A stretch of 64,000 bases of DNA from Gremmenia infestans (taxonomy: Eukaryota > Ascomycota > Leotiomycetes > Helotiales > Hamatocanthoscyphaceae): positions 682,001 to 746,000 of the forward strand of contig JAFEVB010000002.1 of the NCBI GenBank assembly GCA_032629725.1, written 5' to 3'. Under the pieces are notes generated by a model that saw only the letters and a program-made list of their open reading frames with translations, searched no databases and was not told where the DNA came from. The number at the start of each line of letters is the position of its first letter. Positions within the stretch are counted from its first letter, which is position 1. Made by a program: the position numbers and the translations under genes. Positions 23,436 to 34,220 of the stretch are shown here, one piece after another.

Positions 23436-26400
23436 CTAAATCTGTAGAGGGGCTACTTGATCTACCTGGTAGAGCCAATTTGAATTCAACTCCTCTTTGA
23501 TAAGCCAGTCGTATGGGAATGAAACAAGGTGTCCTTGAATCATGCTGAGCAACTCTTCAACATCGCTTGAACTGAGCAAGTCATCGCTAGCATTAAAGCC
23601 TCTTCGGCTGCCCTTTGTCCCTCGGCGACGCTTCTTCATGGAGTTCTGGTTAATTTGCGAGGACGGAGCCTTATCTGATGGCGTCGAGGAAGAAACTGTG
23701 ACTCTCCTAGCGTCAGGCTCTGCGGCTTTTTCTGCGTCTGAGTGCGGGGGGTTCAGGGTAGAGTCCAGAGAGGGGAATGCTTCATTCCCGGTTGGTTGGA
23801 CTGGAGAGGCGGCTTCATCTGATCTGCCTAGAGCGGCTTTCTCATCTATCCCATCGACCTGGCCATTGATTTGAGTGTTCTTAGTGTTGGTCGTGTCAAG
23901 AGTCTCAAGTCCCTTGCTGGCATTGTCTGCCCAGTCTGCCACAGTGCCAAGTGGATGGTGACTGTCGTTGGAGTGTGTATTAAATTTCTCGGCGATGCTG
24001 CTAAGTCCTTGCCCAATTGTACCTACACCAGTGGCCGATGCTACCGCTGCTGCTGTCGTTGTCGCTGATGCTCCAGGGGGTCCACTTTTGCCAACCGCTT
24101 CCTGTTCCTCGCGCTCTGTGCTCTTGACTCCCTGAGACTGGGCAAATCTCTCGGCATAGGCAATAAATTGTGTGTACTCATGCCAGTTGGTGACCTCGCT
24201 GTCGGGATTGCATCGGAAGACCCGCCTGAATATCTTCGTATTGTTTTCCGCAATCAGACGCCACGTATGTTCGAAGAAAGAAATGTTCAGAGGATCCCGC
24301 ATACAATCTTTATCAACCTGGGCGAGTTTGAGATCGGCAGTCACAGGGTTGAAGGCCTTCGGCGCAGCATTCCCATCGGAGTCTATTTGTACAGGCGGCC
24401 CGCCAATATCGGTATCATCAATGATTGGAAGGGAAGGAAGTTGAGATAGCTGAGGCAGACCCATTTGCTCTGTGGTCCTTCTGAGTAGCCCAGGCATAGG
24501 TGGAAGGACGTCATGAGTGCCATGCCCTTCGAGCCCGTGATCATAATGAGGTGAAGAAATGCGAGTGTGGCGCTTTTTTGGATGGTTCACAGTTCCCTTA
24601 CCCTCTGGTGCGATATCTGCAATCAGCACTTCTCGACCTCCATCCACTACTTTTGAGTCTCGCCCTCGAACAGTCCCAGTTTGCTCGGCAGCCTTTAGTT
24701 GATCTTCACCCTCTCCATCGACTTCGGCAGCATGCTTCTTGTTCCCAGTGACTCTATCGTCGCTGGTGACCCCCTTGAATCTGCTTGGTTGAAGATTAGG
24801 ATTGTCTTCTTGTTCCCAATCAATATCATGATTGAAACTGAGGCTGCGTTCCGCGTTGGCAATCCTTGCGGCTTGATCGGGGGTTAAAGGTTGCACTGCA
24901 GGTCTAGCCATTCCCCAATCGGAATCGGAGTCATCCTCTCTATAGATGTTGTCCATCTTTGATTCGTATTCGTCCTCCTCTTTGTCAAGCTCTGCTCTTC
25001 GATCGTCCTCCATGACTTCATCAACATCAAGTCCAAGATGCTCCCTCATCAGGCGCATGCGCAATGTATGAGCAAAGCGTCCCACGAGATATGGTTCTCC
25101 ATCCATAGTCGACCAAAGCATATCGGTATCGCGAACTACAGCAGCACATTCGGAATCCCTGATACCCAACATAGATCTTTCGTTGATATTAGCTGAACCA
25201 ATCAGCGCAATTCGATCATCGACAATGATAACCTTGGCATGGATATACAACTGCTCTGTGACCAGCGTCTTCTTAGGGCCAATTCTACCCCACGATCGCA
25301 GACTGTAGAATGAGACGAAATCCTCTGGCTCAATTCCCTGGCTTCTCAAACGGCCAAAGATGGAGCCTTCTCCGCGGCAGATACTGCGGAATTGGCACTG
25401 CATGATCAATCGAACACTAGTACCCTCGGGCTCATCCACCGTGTTTTGGAAACCAGGCATCAAGGGGATGACTATAACACATCTCCAGCTTTCATTGTTT
25501 TGAAAGGCACGGACTGCTCGTTCAACTATAGCGTCTCCGATTTTATTGATAATCTTGACGTTCATCGTTTCAGTACTAGTGATGAAGAACTGATTTTCAA
25601 TATAAATGAAGTGCTCCGATTCCTCAATCATTTTGCAGTATGCATTCATGATGCTGTGCTCGGGTTCTGTGACTCCAAGAGACCAGTCTGAGGCTGATCG
25701 CAAAATCTGAACTTCACAAGTACCCGTGAGGCCGAGAGCCTCGAGGTCTTCTGGTTTGTAATCAGGCGGCGGAAGCAAAAATGGCGTTGGTCTTGTGGGC
25801 TTTCGTCCTCTGAGCACATAGTTCCATCTTTGGACGAAATGGCGGGTCAAGTCTCGGGCAGGTTGACCAACGACCTGCATAGACACATCGTGCCATGGCA
25901 TCCTAGGAACCTTAGAACGATCATACATCTCAGCATATGGCTCATTTAATTGGTAGAAATCCTGGACTCGGGGGTTGGAGTAGTCTTTCCCAGGCCACAG
26001 TTGACAATGATCGGCATCCTTTGGCAAGTCCGACTGCTCAAACCCAGTTGGCTTATCATCCACGACGGAGTGTTGCGGTGTATCCCAACGGCCAAAGCAG
26101 AGATCAATACCACCTACAAAGGCAACAGTGTGGTCAACGATGCAGATTTTTTCGTGATGTGCGAAGAAGAACTGATTCTTCTTGAATTGATTGGGCGACC
26201 GCTGTACGAAGATGTTCGGGTGCAGGTCAAGCATAGAGAATTTGGTGAATTCGGAATCGATTGGGATAGCAGCTTCGACATTCCTGTAAATGATAATGAA
26301 AACCTTAACGCCTTCTCGGGCCTTTCTCTGGAGCAATCTATCCAATCGCCACTTTTGACTAATCGCGGCAGGCCTTCGCATGTATAGTTGGGGACTAAGC

Positions 26401-28907
26401 CACCAATCGTGAATGTAGATCACGTCTTTAGCCATGTTGATGGCTCTTGAGACATTCCACATGTAATCTCTGCCGTCCACTAACCACTGCGCGTATACAC
26501 CGGTTCGAACAGGGGCGAAACTTCCAAAGCGATTTTCTTTAGCCCAGGGCGTGTTGCCCACCATGTATGTCAAAGACTCTTCAAATTGCCTGAGTTGACG
26601 ATCGTTCTTTGCCAGAAGCTTAATCTTGCGTTCGGAATTCTGTAGCTTCAAACTGTGGTGCTGTGGGTGTTTGGCGGACGATTCGGCTTTGGCTAGGAGC
26701 TCTTTGCCGCCCATCTCGGTGATTTTTCGACGTTTCTTTTGTATTTCGAACTTGGGGTCTACTAAGTAAACGTCGTAAATGTGCATATTTTCGGGAGAAT
26801 CGATGCAGACGATATAGCTATGTCTCACTAAAAACCATTTGGGTGAGTGCCGTGCGAAGACATTTTTTGGAGTCAGCAGTCGTCTAAAATCCAAGCCCTT
26901 CGAAGATTGGATGACTAGAAAGCCCTCCTTGCCATGGTAGCTACCTTCAGCAGCCAGCCGGACTCCTAAAGCAGAAAGTTCCAAAAATCTACAAAGTCTG
27001 TTGCTATCGGGTCGGAAAATGAGCCAATGGATCATTTCTTGAAGATACTGCTCTAGCCTTCGTCGTTGCTTCTCATTGTATTGTTTTGTTCCCTGCATGC
27101 CTCCAGCTGCCGCACTTGGTCCTGCCACGATGGATTTCTTTCTTGAGCTGCTGAATGAAGGTCGTCGCTTGCTCTTCTTTTTTCGCTCAGTTTCGCTATG
27201 CGTAGCTTCACCCACGGTTTCATCCGCGCGGATGGGATCTGCTTCATCCTCTTCCTCATCACTGTCACCCAACCCTCGGAAGCCTCGGAAATAAGGGAAT
27301 GCCGACTTTGGAAATCGGGGTTGCTTCGCTTTCTTCGTTCTTGCAGTGGTGTTGGTTGGGTTCAACCTGTCGCTGCGTCCTTGAATCTTATACCGCAGAT
27401 GTAGGTTTGAAAAGTCTCGCAACGAACGATGAATAACCCACGACATCCTATTTAGACCATTTCCGTACTCGAGCTCAATTCTGAAAACAAGGTGCCGTTC
27501 ATTGTCACCGGGGTCTTCGATACTAGGTCTGCTATCGGTGACACGCAACTTGATCTGTTCAAGAATGACTGGTATCCTCCTGTTTCCGTGTTCGTCCCTT
27601 TGAATCATACTCGCAAACATGAGTACAGCTGGAGTTCCAGCACGTAGTTCAGCCATTAGCTCAGTAGATTTAATATAATCATGCTTGTGCTCCTTTTCCT
27701 TCGCCGCCCCTAAAAGCTTCAAACCATGCTTGATCATTCGCCATCTTTGGGCCCCGAAAGTAGCAGCCCGCTCGCCAGCTAGGAAAGGTCGCCTCGGGGT
27801 GGTATTCTCGCCTTCGCTCTGACCACCTCCAAATCCAGTTAATGCGCGCCTAAAATTGCTTGGTCTCCGTGGTGTTGCGGTTCCATCAAAATCACCTGTA
27901 GCGTTTCCACCAGTACTTGTCAAGCCACGAGGCCCAGACAACCATGAACTTCCTCGCCTCCAACCACTTTGATTGAATCGATCTCGACCTTCGCCTTCAG
28001 ACAAGTGCCCCCGCTGTTCCAGTGAACCATCCGTAGCCCGTCGACTCAGGAAAGGATGAGGTCGACTGCTCCCACCAGGAGAATCTGCATTTCCCATGCC
28101 ACGAGCTCTTGGTGTATTTGGAACCGTTTGACTTTGACCGTTGGTTTCATTGTCTTGAAACCTTCGCATTCGGCGTTTCCGTTTGGTTCTTTTGACGTCA
28201 GGAGCAGCATTTTCATCAGCTGTCTCCTCCGCGTCAGCATCACTATCTTCCTCTTGTAATGTGTGTGGAAATCGATTCAGACGGTCTGCGCTTGGTGAGA
28301 GTGGAGCGGATCCTGTGCCATCCTCCCCGTAATTCGTAGGAGTGCTCTGACTTCTCATATGTGTCTGCAACCCGCTTGTAGAAGCCAATGCCTTCAACTT
28401 TGACATCAAAGACTGGCCTCTGCGGTCCCTGCCAGCCGCGTCGCCATCTTCCGCCAAGCCCCATGAATCTTGTCTGTTATGACCTGAACCACCAGCGGCA
28501 TAATCCGGCCTTGCAAATTGTACACTTCTTCGTCCGGGTGGTGTTGCAGTGCCAGCTGTTGTTGCTGCTGGTGCTGTGGCATCTCTGAAAGGTGCGGGGG
28601 GTTTCAGCGCCGAATGTCTTACGGTAGACGTGACATTGTCGGGAGCGGAGCCGTTCACCACAATTCCTCTATCATGCGGGTGGCCTCCATTCATATAGTC
28701 TGGCGCTTCGATGGGGGACTTGCTCGTATTGGCATTAGATGCAGTGGGAGATTGTGCAAAGTCGTGGGAGGTTCCGTCGGAATTCAACTCTGTCCGCAAA
28801 CCTGAATGTCGTACAGTCGCTGACCCATTCGCATGTGTGTAGAGTGGCGATTCTGCCCGTGGGCTCTTAGAAATGGGTGAACTAGATTCCTCATTGTGTT
28901 GTGCCAT
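23436..28907 (-). CDS. pld1: Phospholipase D (PX-PH-PLD type)
   Basis: Membrane-associated enzyme that cleaves phosphatidylcholine to phosphatidic acid and choline; the fungal equivalent of Spo14/PLD1. One uninterrupted frame gives 1823 residues from the ATG at 28907; an ATG 13 codons earlier is in frame, but MAQHNEESS is the likelier start. The first 420 residues are disordered and Ser-rich. A PX-like lipid-binding region is near residue 480, a PH-like region near 700 (WFLVRHSYIVCID), and the two HKD catalytic motifs are HHEKICIVD (about 917) and IHAKVIIVDD (about 1221), each followed by the expected GG(I/S) segment. A long acidic, disordered C-terminus of about 500 residues follows. Absence of introns over 5.5 kb contrasts with neighbours. 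Confidence 0.95.
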   Translation of the reverse strand: MAQHNEESSSPISKSPRAESPLYTHANGSATVRHSGLRTELNSDGTSHDFAQSPTASNANTSKSPIEAPDYMNGGHPHDRGIVVNGSAPDNVTSTVRHSALKPPAPFRDATAPAATTAGTATPPGRRSVQFARPDYAAGGSGHNRQDSWGLAEDGDAAGRDRRGQSLMSKLKALASTSGLQTHMRSQSTPTNYGEDGTGSAPLSPSADRLNRFPHTLQEEDSDADAEETADENAAPDVKRTKRKRRMRRFQDNETNGQSQTVPNTPRARGMGNADSPGGSSRPHPFLSRRATDGSLEQRGHLSEGEGRDRFNQSGWRRGSSWLSGPRGLTSTGGNATGDFDGTATPRRPSNFRRALTGFGGGQSEGENTTPRRPFLAGERAATFGAQRWRMIKHGLKLLGAAKEKEHKHDYIKSTELMAELRAGTPAVLMFASMIQRDEHGNRRIPVILEQIKLRVTDSRPSIEDPGDNERHLVFRIELEYGNGLNRMSWVIHRSLRDFSNLHLRYKIQGRSDRLNPTNTTARTKKAKQPRFPKSAFPYFRGFRGLGDSDEEEDEADPIRADETVGEATHSETERKKKSKRRPSFSSSRKKSIVAGPSAAAGGMQGTKQYNEKQRRRLEQYLQEMIHWLIFRPDSNRLCRFLELSALGVRLAAEGSYHGKEGFLVIQSSKGLDFRRLLTPKNVFARHSPKWFLVRHSYIVCIDSPENMHIYDVYLVDPKFEIQKKRRKITEMGGKELLAKAESSAKHPQHHSLKLQNSERKIKLLAKNDRQLRQFEESLTYMVGNTPWAKENRFGSFAPVRTGVYAQWLVDGRDYMWNVSRAINMAKDVIYIHDWWLSPQLYMRRPAAISQKWRLDRLLQRKAREGVKVFIIIYRNVEAAIPIDSEFTKFSMLDLHPNIFVQRSPNQFKKNQFFFAHHEKICIVDHTVAFVGGIDLCFGRWDTPQHSVVDDKPTGFEQSDLPKDADHCQLWPGKDYSNPRVQDFYQLNEPYAEMYDRSKVPRMPWHDVSMQVVGQPARDLTRHFVQRWNYVLRGRKPTRPTPFLLPPPDYKPEDLEALGLTGTCEVQILRSASDWSLGVTEPEHSIMNAYCKMIEESEHFIYIENQFFITSTETMNVKIINKIGDAIVERAVRAFQNNESWRCVIVIPLMPGFQNTVDEPEGTSVRLIMQCQFRSICRGEGSIFGRLRSQGIEPEDFVSFYSLRSWGRIGPKKTLVTEQLYIHAKVIIVDDRIALIGSANINERSMLGIRDSECAAVVRDTDMLWSTMDGEPYLVGRFAHTLRMRLMREHLGLDVDEVMEDDRRAELDKEEDEYESKMDNIYREDDSDSDWGMARPAVQPLTPDQAARIANAERSLSFNHDIDWEQEDNPNLQPSRFKGVTSDDRVTGNKKHAAEVDGEGEDQLKAAEQTGTVRGRDSKVVDGGREVLIADIAPEGKGTVNHPKKRHTRISSPHYDHGLEGHGTHDVLPPMPGLLRRTTEQMGLPQLSQLPSLPIIDDTDIGGPPVQIDSDGNAAPKAFNPVTADLKLAQVDKDCMRDPLNISFFEHTWRLIAENNTKIFRRVFRCNPDSEVTNWHEYTQFIAYAERFAQSQGVKSTEREEQEAVGKSGPPGASATTTAAAVASATGVGTIGQGLSSIAEKFNTHSNDSHHPLGTVADWADNASKGLETLDTTNTKNTQINGQVDGIDEKAALGRSDEAASPVQPTGNEAFPSLDSTLNPPHSDAEKAAEPDARRVTVSSSTPSDKAPSSQINQNSMKKRRRGTKGSRRGFNASDDLLSSSDVEELLSMIQGHLVSFPYDWLIKEELNSNWLYQVDQVAPLQI

Positions 28908-29637
28908 GCTGAAGCCTTGCCTTCCTCCCAAAACCCCTTTCCACACGCGCGAATCCCAAACAGTGTCCTTTGGAGGGCTACACGTAAATATTCACACGTT
29001 GTATGTGTCGGTCATGGCGGATAATGCAGTCCACTAAAATGTTCAAGGCCCAGGGCAAAAGTAGACGGAATTGGCTAAGGGTTTAGGGGTTGTTTTAGGG
29101 GTGGTGTTGGATGTTGACCCGGATTCGTGGCACCGTCAACACTAACGCTGCGGGATTGAACGGTTCTCTTTGCGAAACAGGCAGGACAAATTCCAAACAC
29201 CAGATAGATGTATCACAGCAAAGGCACGGATTCCTGTCAAATAATTGCAATCTTTTCGTACTGGGTCGGGAGGTCGGAAGTGAGAGCATTGAGCTTGCGC
29301 TGAACCAGTGGAAATTAAATGTTTGACCCGAGCACTCGGAGTACTGGCGACGGCGGATGACGTTGTGGTGTTTGTGTTTCTCGGCCGACCTGCACTTCTT
29401 ACTCCGTGTCCGAACAATAATATAGTGTACCGTATGTAGTAATCTTACAGTATATGGGAGTAAATAACCCTACAAGCTCTCTTCTTCCATAATCCGACGA
29501 GAACAGCCTCCGAGTTTATATTCATCAATTTCTAGTGTTCTTGTTCCTATCCTATTTATGGATTTGTTTGTTTGTTTCCTTCTTCTCTCCTAATACACTT
29601 ACTTTCTCCTTCCTTCCCCTCCTTTTCTACTCCAACC
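28908..29637. promoter_or_regulatory. Divergent promoter region, pld1 and hydrolase
   Basis: 730 bases between divergent starts. A CT-rich tract (about 29565-29635) runs straight up to the hydrolase ATG, typical of its 5' leader. No gene is seen inside. Confidence 0.5.
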
Positions 29638-30940
29638 ATGGCCACTCCAAACCCTCTTCAAGACTCTCACTCCGCGACCCATCCTTCTGTCTCCATGAAA
29701 AATTTCCATATTGCCGGAATCCTAGCAGATGTATACGGTCTAGATGAAGTATCGCCATCCTGTAAATCAATCTCATGTCTCTGGCTTCTCCATCCTCGAC
29801 TGCAGACAAAAGAGCTCATGGGGACAGTGGCTTCCACATGCATCAGTGATTGGAACCAGCGCGCCCCAGGAGACCGCAAGGTCGGGCTTATTGCAGTAGC
29901 TTTTGATCAGAGGAATCACGGGACTAGAGAGGTCAAGGCAATTGCAAATGAGGCGTGGAGATCAGGGAACGAGACTCACGCACAGGATATGTTCAGGTAT
30001 TTATTTGGCTTCCCCTTGCCTGATGACTTGGCTCTGACTATTATCAGTATTTACCACGGCACTGCTCTTGATACGAGTCTCCTGATAGACCACCTGGGCT
30101 CATATGTCTTCAATGAGCCAGATGCTCCGCCAATCGAGCAACATCTAGTTATGGGCATTTCGTTAGGCGGGCACGCTGCGTGGCAGGTTTTGTTCGGAGA
30201 TCCAAGGGTGACGGCAGGAGTTGTGGTTATTGGTTGTCCGGACTACATGAGTAAGTCATTTACTGCTTTCTTTCCAAAAGACTTCAAGAGCGTCCAAACG
30301 TATTATATATCAGATCCTTTATGCTGGACTAAAATATCGAATTTACATCACCCTTTTCCTCTTTAAATCAAGTGATTCTTATACTTCCTTAGTTTCACTT
30401 CACACATCCTTCAACTAAACCTCAAACCTAGGAATAATGACCGACCGAGCCCGCCTCTCTAAACGCTCCACCTACACCACCACCACGCCTGAAGCCTCCT
30501 TCCTAGGCAGTCCCGACTTCCCCCAATCCCTCATATCCGCCTGTTCCAAGCACGACCCCAAAGCCCTCCTCTTCGGCACCTCTCCCATCCTCCCCACATC
30601 TTCCTCTTCCTCTTCCCCTTCATCTCCTCCTCTCTCAACCTTAGAACAAGACCGCATCCGCTCCCTTCTCAACACCTCGCTATCAGGAAAGCGCATCCTA
30701 GTCTGCTCCGGCGGCGCAGACAAGCTTGTACCGTACCATTGTTCCGAGCCTTTCCTACGTTTTTTAAAAGACGCTACGGGGACGGGCGGCTGGTATGCGG
30801 ATGGGGGCGTGGTGCTTGAGGATCGGGTTTATGAAGGGGTTGGGCATGCGTATAGTGAGGGCATGGTGAGGGATACGACGAGGTTTGTTAGGGATGCTTT
30901 GGTTGATGGGTCGAGGGTTCCGATTAGTTCGAATTTGTAG
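29638..30940 (+). CDS. Alpha/beta-hydrolase family protein
   Basis: Probable cytosolic serine hydrolase or esterase. Exons 29638-29996, 30048-30250 and 30432-30940 give 356 residues. The second intron is unusually long (181 bases) and splits GCPDYM from RIMTDRARLSK. The nucleophile elbow is GISLGGHA; the acid is probably in GGADKLVPYH and the base in YEGVGHAYSEGM, so a full Ser-Asp-His triad is present in order. An upstream VGLIAVAFDQRNHGTR stretch fits the strand carrying the oxyanion-hole side. There is no signal peptide or membrane segment. The third exon alone begins with an ATG and could be mistaken for a separate gene. Substrate unknown. Confidence 0.88.
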
Positions 30941-31310
30941 TTGGGTATTTCATGGCTTCTTTTGAAGATTTTCGGTTGCTGTCAAGAGGGGTTATAAGTT
31001 CGTTTTCCTTTTTTCGTAATTTCTTAAAACGGCAAATCCATAACAGTACCCCGATTAAGCTTTCTCGCGCCATCGTATCCATGATACAAGATACCACACC
31101 CAATATTGATATATTCAAGCCTGCAATCCCAATTCCACATCTGCAGCATTTATCAAATCCTCCTCGACCACAGCCCCAAGCCCCTTTCATCATCCTCGAA
31201 AGCTCTTAACCACCTCTTAACAAACCACCTCCAGCGCTCCTCATCCTGAACATACCAAAACACATGAGTCCGTCTCCAAAACCTCTCCCAGGCATCATAG
31301 TCCACCTCCC
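30941..31310. other. Convergent 3' spacer
   Basis: 370 bases between the stop codons of the hydrolase (+) and the F-box-like gene (-). It holds only chance frames. Confidence 0.5.
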
Positions 31311-32030
31311 TCAGCGTATCATTATGATCAGATCTCTAGCCTCCACATACCACTCCATTCCCATGCCGAAAGGCCGGGGTAGCAGACCCTGGGATAACTT
31401 GTAGTCCTTCCATCGACCAACTAGTTCGCCACGTCGACATACGTACTCCGTTTTATCGAGGTCGTGGGTTCCCGAGGATCCATATGTATCGGCGCTGAGG
31501 AACATGGGTGGGAAGTGTCCCCATTGGCTGTGGATGAAGAAACATGTAACGGTGGAGCGCCATGGCCTATGAGTTTGCGTTAGTACTCATTGTTTATTCT
31601 AAAGAAATTTGAAGTTCGGAATTATCTTTCAACGTCTATCAAACTCCCTCAACATTCGCAAATGATATTATACTGTATTCACAACCGCGTGCTTGGAAAG
31701 AATCGACTTGGCTTACCTAGGGAAGAAAGTGTATCGAGGGCCAACCCAGTCCACTAACAGTTCATAGAGAAATACTGAATTCTCCTTGCCTGATGCATGG
31801 GCACCGAGTTTCGTGCAACACGTGAGGGGTATCCTATCAGGATGAATAGTCTTGAAGAGAGTCCATAGAACGCGGCAGGTAAGACCAAGACAGACTCCCG
31901 TGGTAGCATCGAGGTTTTCGAAAAGAACTAGCAGGAGGTCCGCAGAGAAGTTGTGGAATTTGAGAAGCTGATGGGTAGGGTGACTCGAAATCTCCTTTGG
32001 GGGATTTGGCATCTCGGGAGAATGATTCAT
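31311..32030 (-). CDS. Small F-box-like protein
   Basis: Two exons, 32030-31717 and 31566-31311, encode 189 residues. The 150-base intron has a perfect branch site (GTACTAAC). After a Pro-rich start the segment LLKFHNFSADLLLVLFENLD and CLGLTCRVLWTLFK has the spacing of an F-box (leucines, then a CLGLTCR-type second half), suggesting a Skp1-binding adaptor of SCF ubiquitin ligases. The second half has conserved-looking Trp/Tyr/Cys residues and KTEYVCRRGELVGRW but no recognised domain. Small F-box proteins of this shape are numerous in filamentous ascomycetes and usually unstudied. The start could be at an earlier in-frame ATG (32249), but the chosen one gives the normal short leader. Confidence 0.75.
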
Positions 32031-32265
32031 GGATGATTTTTGGTGATATTTGGTTGAAACCGTATTTATACCGGCTGAAAATGATGGCACAAATTCCAAA
32101 AGAACTTGATGATTGAAGGCTGTAATGTTGTTGGAAATGAGGAAGGATCTGAGAGGCAGCGATGCCACAATAGATGCATATTTGCTACCATTTGGGAAGG
32201 CACCGTCCGTGAAGCTTCCGCTGCTAACTCTCTCTCGAATCCTCAACACAGATCACCCTTCCCAC

Positions 32266-33075
32266 TCAAACGCAAATCGTCCCTTCCCAAGGCTGTCGAC
32301 CTTCTACCAACACCTCTTCAACAACCTCCCCTCTCAAAACCTTACTCCTCACCTCGATCTTCTCCCTCTCCTCCTCGCTCTCAAAAAACAACTGACTCAC
32401 CTTCCACGGATTCCGATCCTTCCTCTTCCCCCTAAGCCTTTCTCCCGCCCCCATCAAATCTTTCTCCCATTCCCCAAACCCCCTCTCCTTCTCGCCCCTC
32501 TTCACACTCTCACACCTCGCCGCATCAAATCCAGCACTCCCCTCGTCCATATACTCCGGATCCACGCCCACATACCTCACCCTCTCCCTCGGCCACCTCA
32601 TAGCCGGCACATGCAATTCCAAAAACCTCGCCTCCTTAAACGCATGACTAACAATTGTAACCGTCTCCGGCCATTTCCCCACCTCCCTCCAAAAACACAG
32701 CACGCCGAAAACCAGATTCGCAAAACTATCCAAAGCCTGCTCTTCCAGCAATATCCTCCCCTTCAAATCCCCATCTCCATCTAGTCCCCAAAACCCATTA
32801 TCGACACACAGATCCAGATAAGACCTCGCCTCAGACTTCCTCGTTTCAGCCCGCGTGCTCGAGCCTGAGAACACGAGGAGCGCGGACGGGGTGGATGAGA
32901 GGAGGGCCAGCGCGGTTGTGATGTGGGAGGTGAAGGTTGGGGTTTCGGTGGCTTGGAAGGGCGCTATGAGCCATTCTGATTCTGAGATGCCGTGGGTTGG
33001 ACCGCCGAGGTAGATGGCGTGGCAGCAGACGAGGATTAGGTGGGTTGGTACAACTACTGGTTTATTTGAGGTCAT
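32266..33075 (-). CDS. DUF218 (YdcF-like) domain protein
   Basis: Single exon, 269 residues. Typical DUF218 landmarks are present in order: a first strand LILVCCHAIYLGG, then ESEWLIAPFQ, a second strand LLVFSGSSTRAETRKSEA, EEQALDSFANLVFG, and VTIVSHAFKEARFLELH. In bacteria these folds act near cell-envelope synthesis; in fungi the role is unknown. No signal peptide or membrane helix is evident. The C-terminal 60 residues are highly charged. It lies 235 bases upstream-to-downstream from the F-box gene on the same strand, but with separate promoters. Confidence 0.88.
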   Translation of the reverse strand: MTSNKPVVVPTHLILVCCHAIYLGGPTHGISESEWLIAPFQATETPTFTSHITTALALLSSTPSALLVFSGSSTRAETRKSEARSYLDLCVDNGFWGLDGDGDLKGRILLEEQALDSFANLVFGVLCFWREVGKWPETVTIVSHAFKEARFLELHVPAMRWPRERVRYVGVDPEYMDEGSAGFDAARCESVKRGEKERGFGEWEKDLMGAGERLRGKRKDRNPWKVSQLFFESEEEREKIEVRSKVLRGEVVEEVLVEGRQPWEGTICV

Positions 33076-33531
33076 GATGGATTTATTAGGGTGAGAGGCA
33101 CTACTGGTACTTTATTTGAAAATATTCATAGATACATGAGTGGGAGGATGGAATATGAATTTACCATATGAAAAGAGAAAGATGTGCGCTGTCGATAGGA
33201 ACAATACGGAGGTAGTTGGAGTGGCTCGGGTCGTGCCGAGATCAGATCGGGCCAATCAGGACTCGATATAAGGCTTCTCACAAACTTACATCTTGTATAC
33301 TGTGCCTCTTAGCTTATATGATGTGTGATCTATTAAAATCGCTTGGTCATTTCTGATGATGTGAATAAGAAAATGACAGGGCCGTTGGAGCAAAATGGAG
33401 AAAGTTCCTTCACAACCGGCCCTTCTCGCTTCCCGGAGCCGAAGGCAAGCCGTTTAAACCCCTGAAAATCTCCCCCCACCAGCTTTCTTCATACTCATCA
33501 ACCTCCACGTGAGATAAAAACAACCGCAATC
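33076..33531. promoter_or_regulatory. Divergent promoter, DUF218 gene and phosphatase
   Basis: 456 bases between divergent start codons. It contains a CCACGTGAGAT word about 25 bases before the phosphatase ATG. No gene is seen. Confidence 0.45.
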
Positions 33532-34220
33532 ATGGCAACAGACCAAATTTCCATCCTCTTCGTCTGCCTAGGAAACATCTGCCGCTCTACAATGGCCGAA
33601 GGTATCTTCCGATCCATAGTCTCGAAACCACCCTACAAAGCCCTTGTCTCGGAAGTGGATAGCTGTGGAACTGCAGCTTATCATACTGGATCGAGTCCTG
33701 ATTCTCGGACCATGTCGACGCTGGAGGATAATGGGATTACGGATTATGAGCATGCGGCGAGGAAGGTGAGTGGGGAGAGGATGGGGCTCAAGGTGTTCAT
33801 TTGTTGACGGGGGATAGATTCACGTGTCGGATTTCCAGAAGTTTGATTATATTTTCGCTATGGTGAGTTGAGGTGCTTTTCTATTCCTAGAATATGTTGC
33901 AGGGTTTGGAGATATTTAATATGTGCAAACGCAAGCTTTCACCAGATTTCCTTGTTTTCATGTTATGCGGTGGCAAAGAAAGAACCCTGGCTCACACTTC
34001 AAAGGACCGTGACAATCTTCGAGATTTGCAGAGAGTCCATGCAAGAGCCGGTGGCAAGGCTAAAGTCATGTTGTTTGGAGAGCATGCTGGGAAGAAGAAG
34101 GCTGAGGAAGTTCAAGATCCTTATTACGGGGCAAGGGACGGGTTTGAGATTGCCTACGAGCAGTGTGTGAGGTTCTCTAAGAACTTCTTGCAGGAGGTCT
34201 TTCCTGATGTCAAGGCTTGA
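33532..34220 (+). CDS. Low-molecular-weight protein tyrosine phosphatase
   Basis: Cytosolic acid phosphatase of the LTP1/Stp1 family that dephosphorylates phosphotyrosine. Exons 33532-33765, 33818-33862 and 34005-34220 give 164 residues, the standard family length. The P-loop CLGNICRS begins at Cys12 with Arg18, matching C-x5-R. The general acid lies in the C-terminal QDPYYGARDGFEIAYEQC motif. Exon 2 is only 15 codons (IHVSDFQKFDYIFAM), and the second intron (142 bases) joins FAM to DRDNLRDLQRV, the conserved family sequence. All catalytic elements are intact. Confidence 0.94.

Noticed and set aside
30437..30940. Apparent separate plus-strand gene starting with an ATG
   Set aside because: It is the third exon of the alpha/beta hydrolase; it joins GCPDYM to RIMTDRARLSK in phase and supplies the acid and histidine of the triad.
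32113..32784. Plus-strand frame of 223 codons
   Set aside because: Antisense shadow of the DUF218 gene; Pro/His/Leu-rich composition is the mirror of its charged codons.
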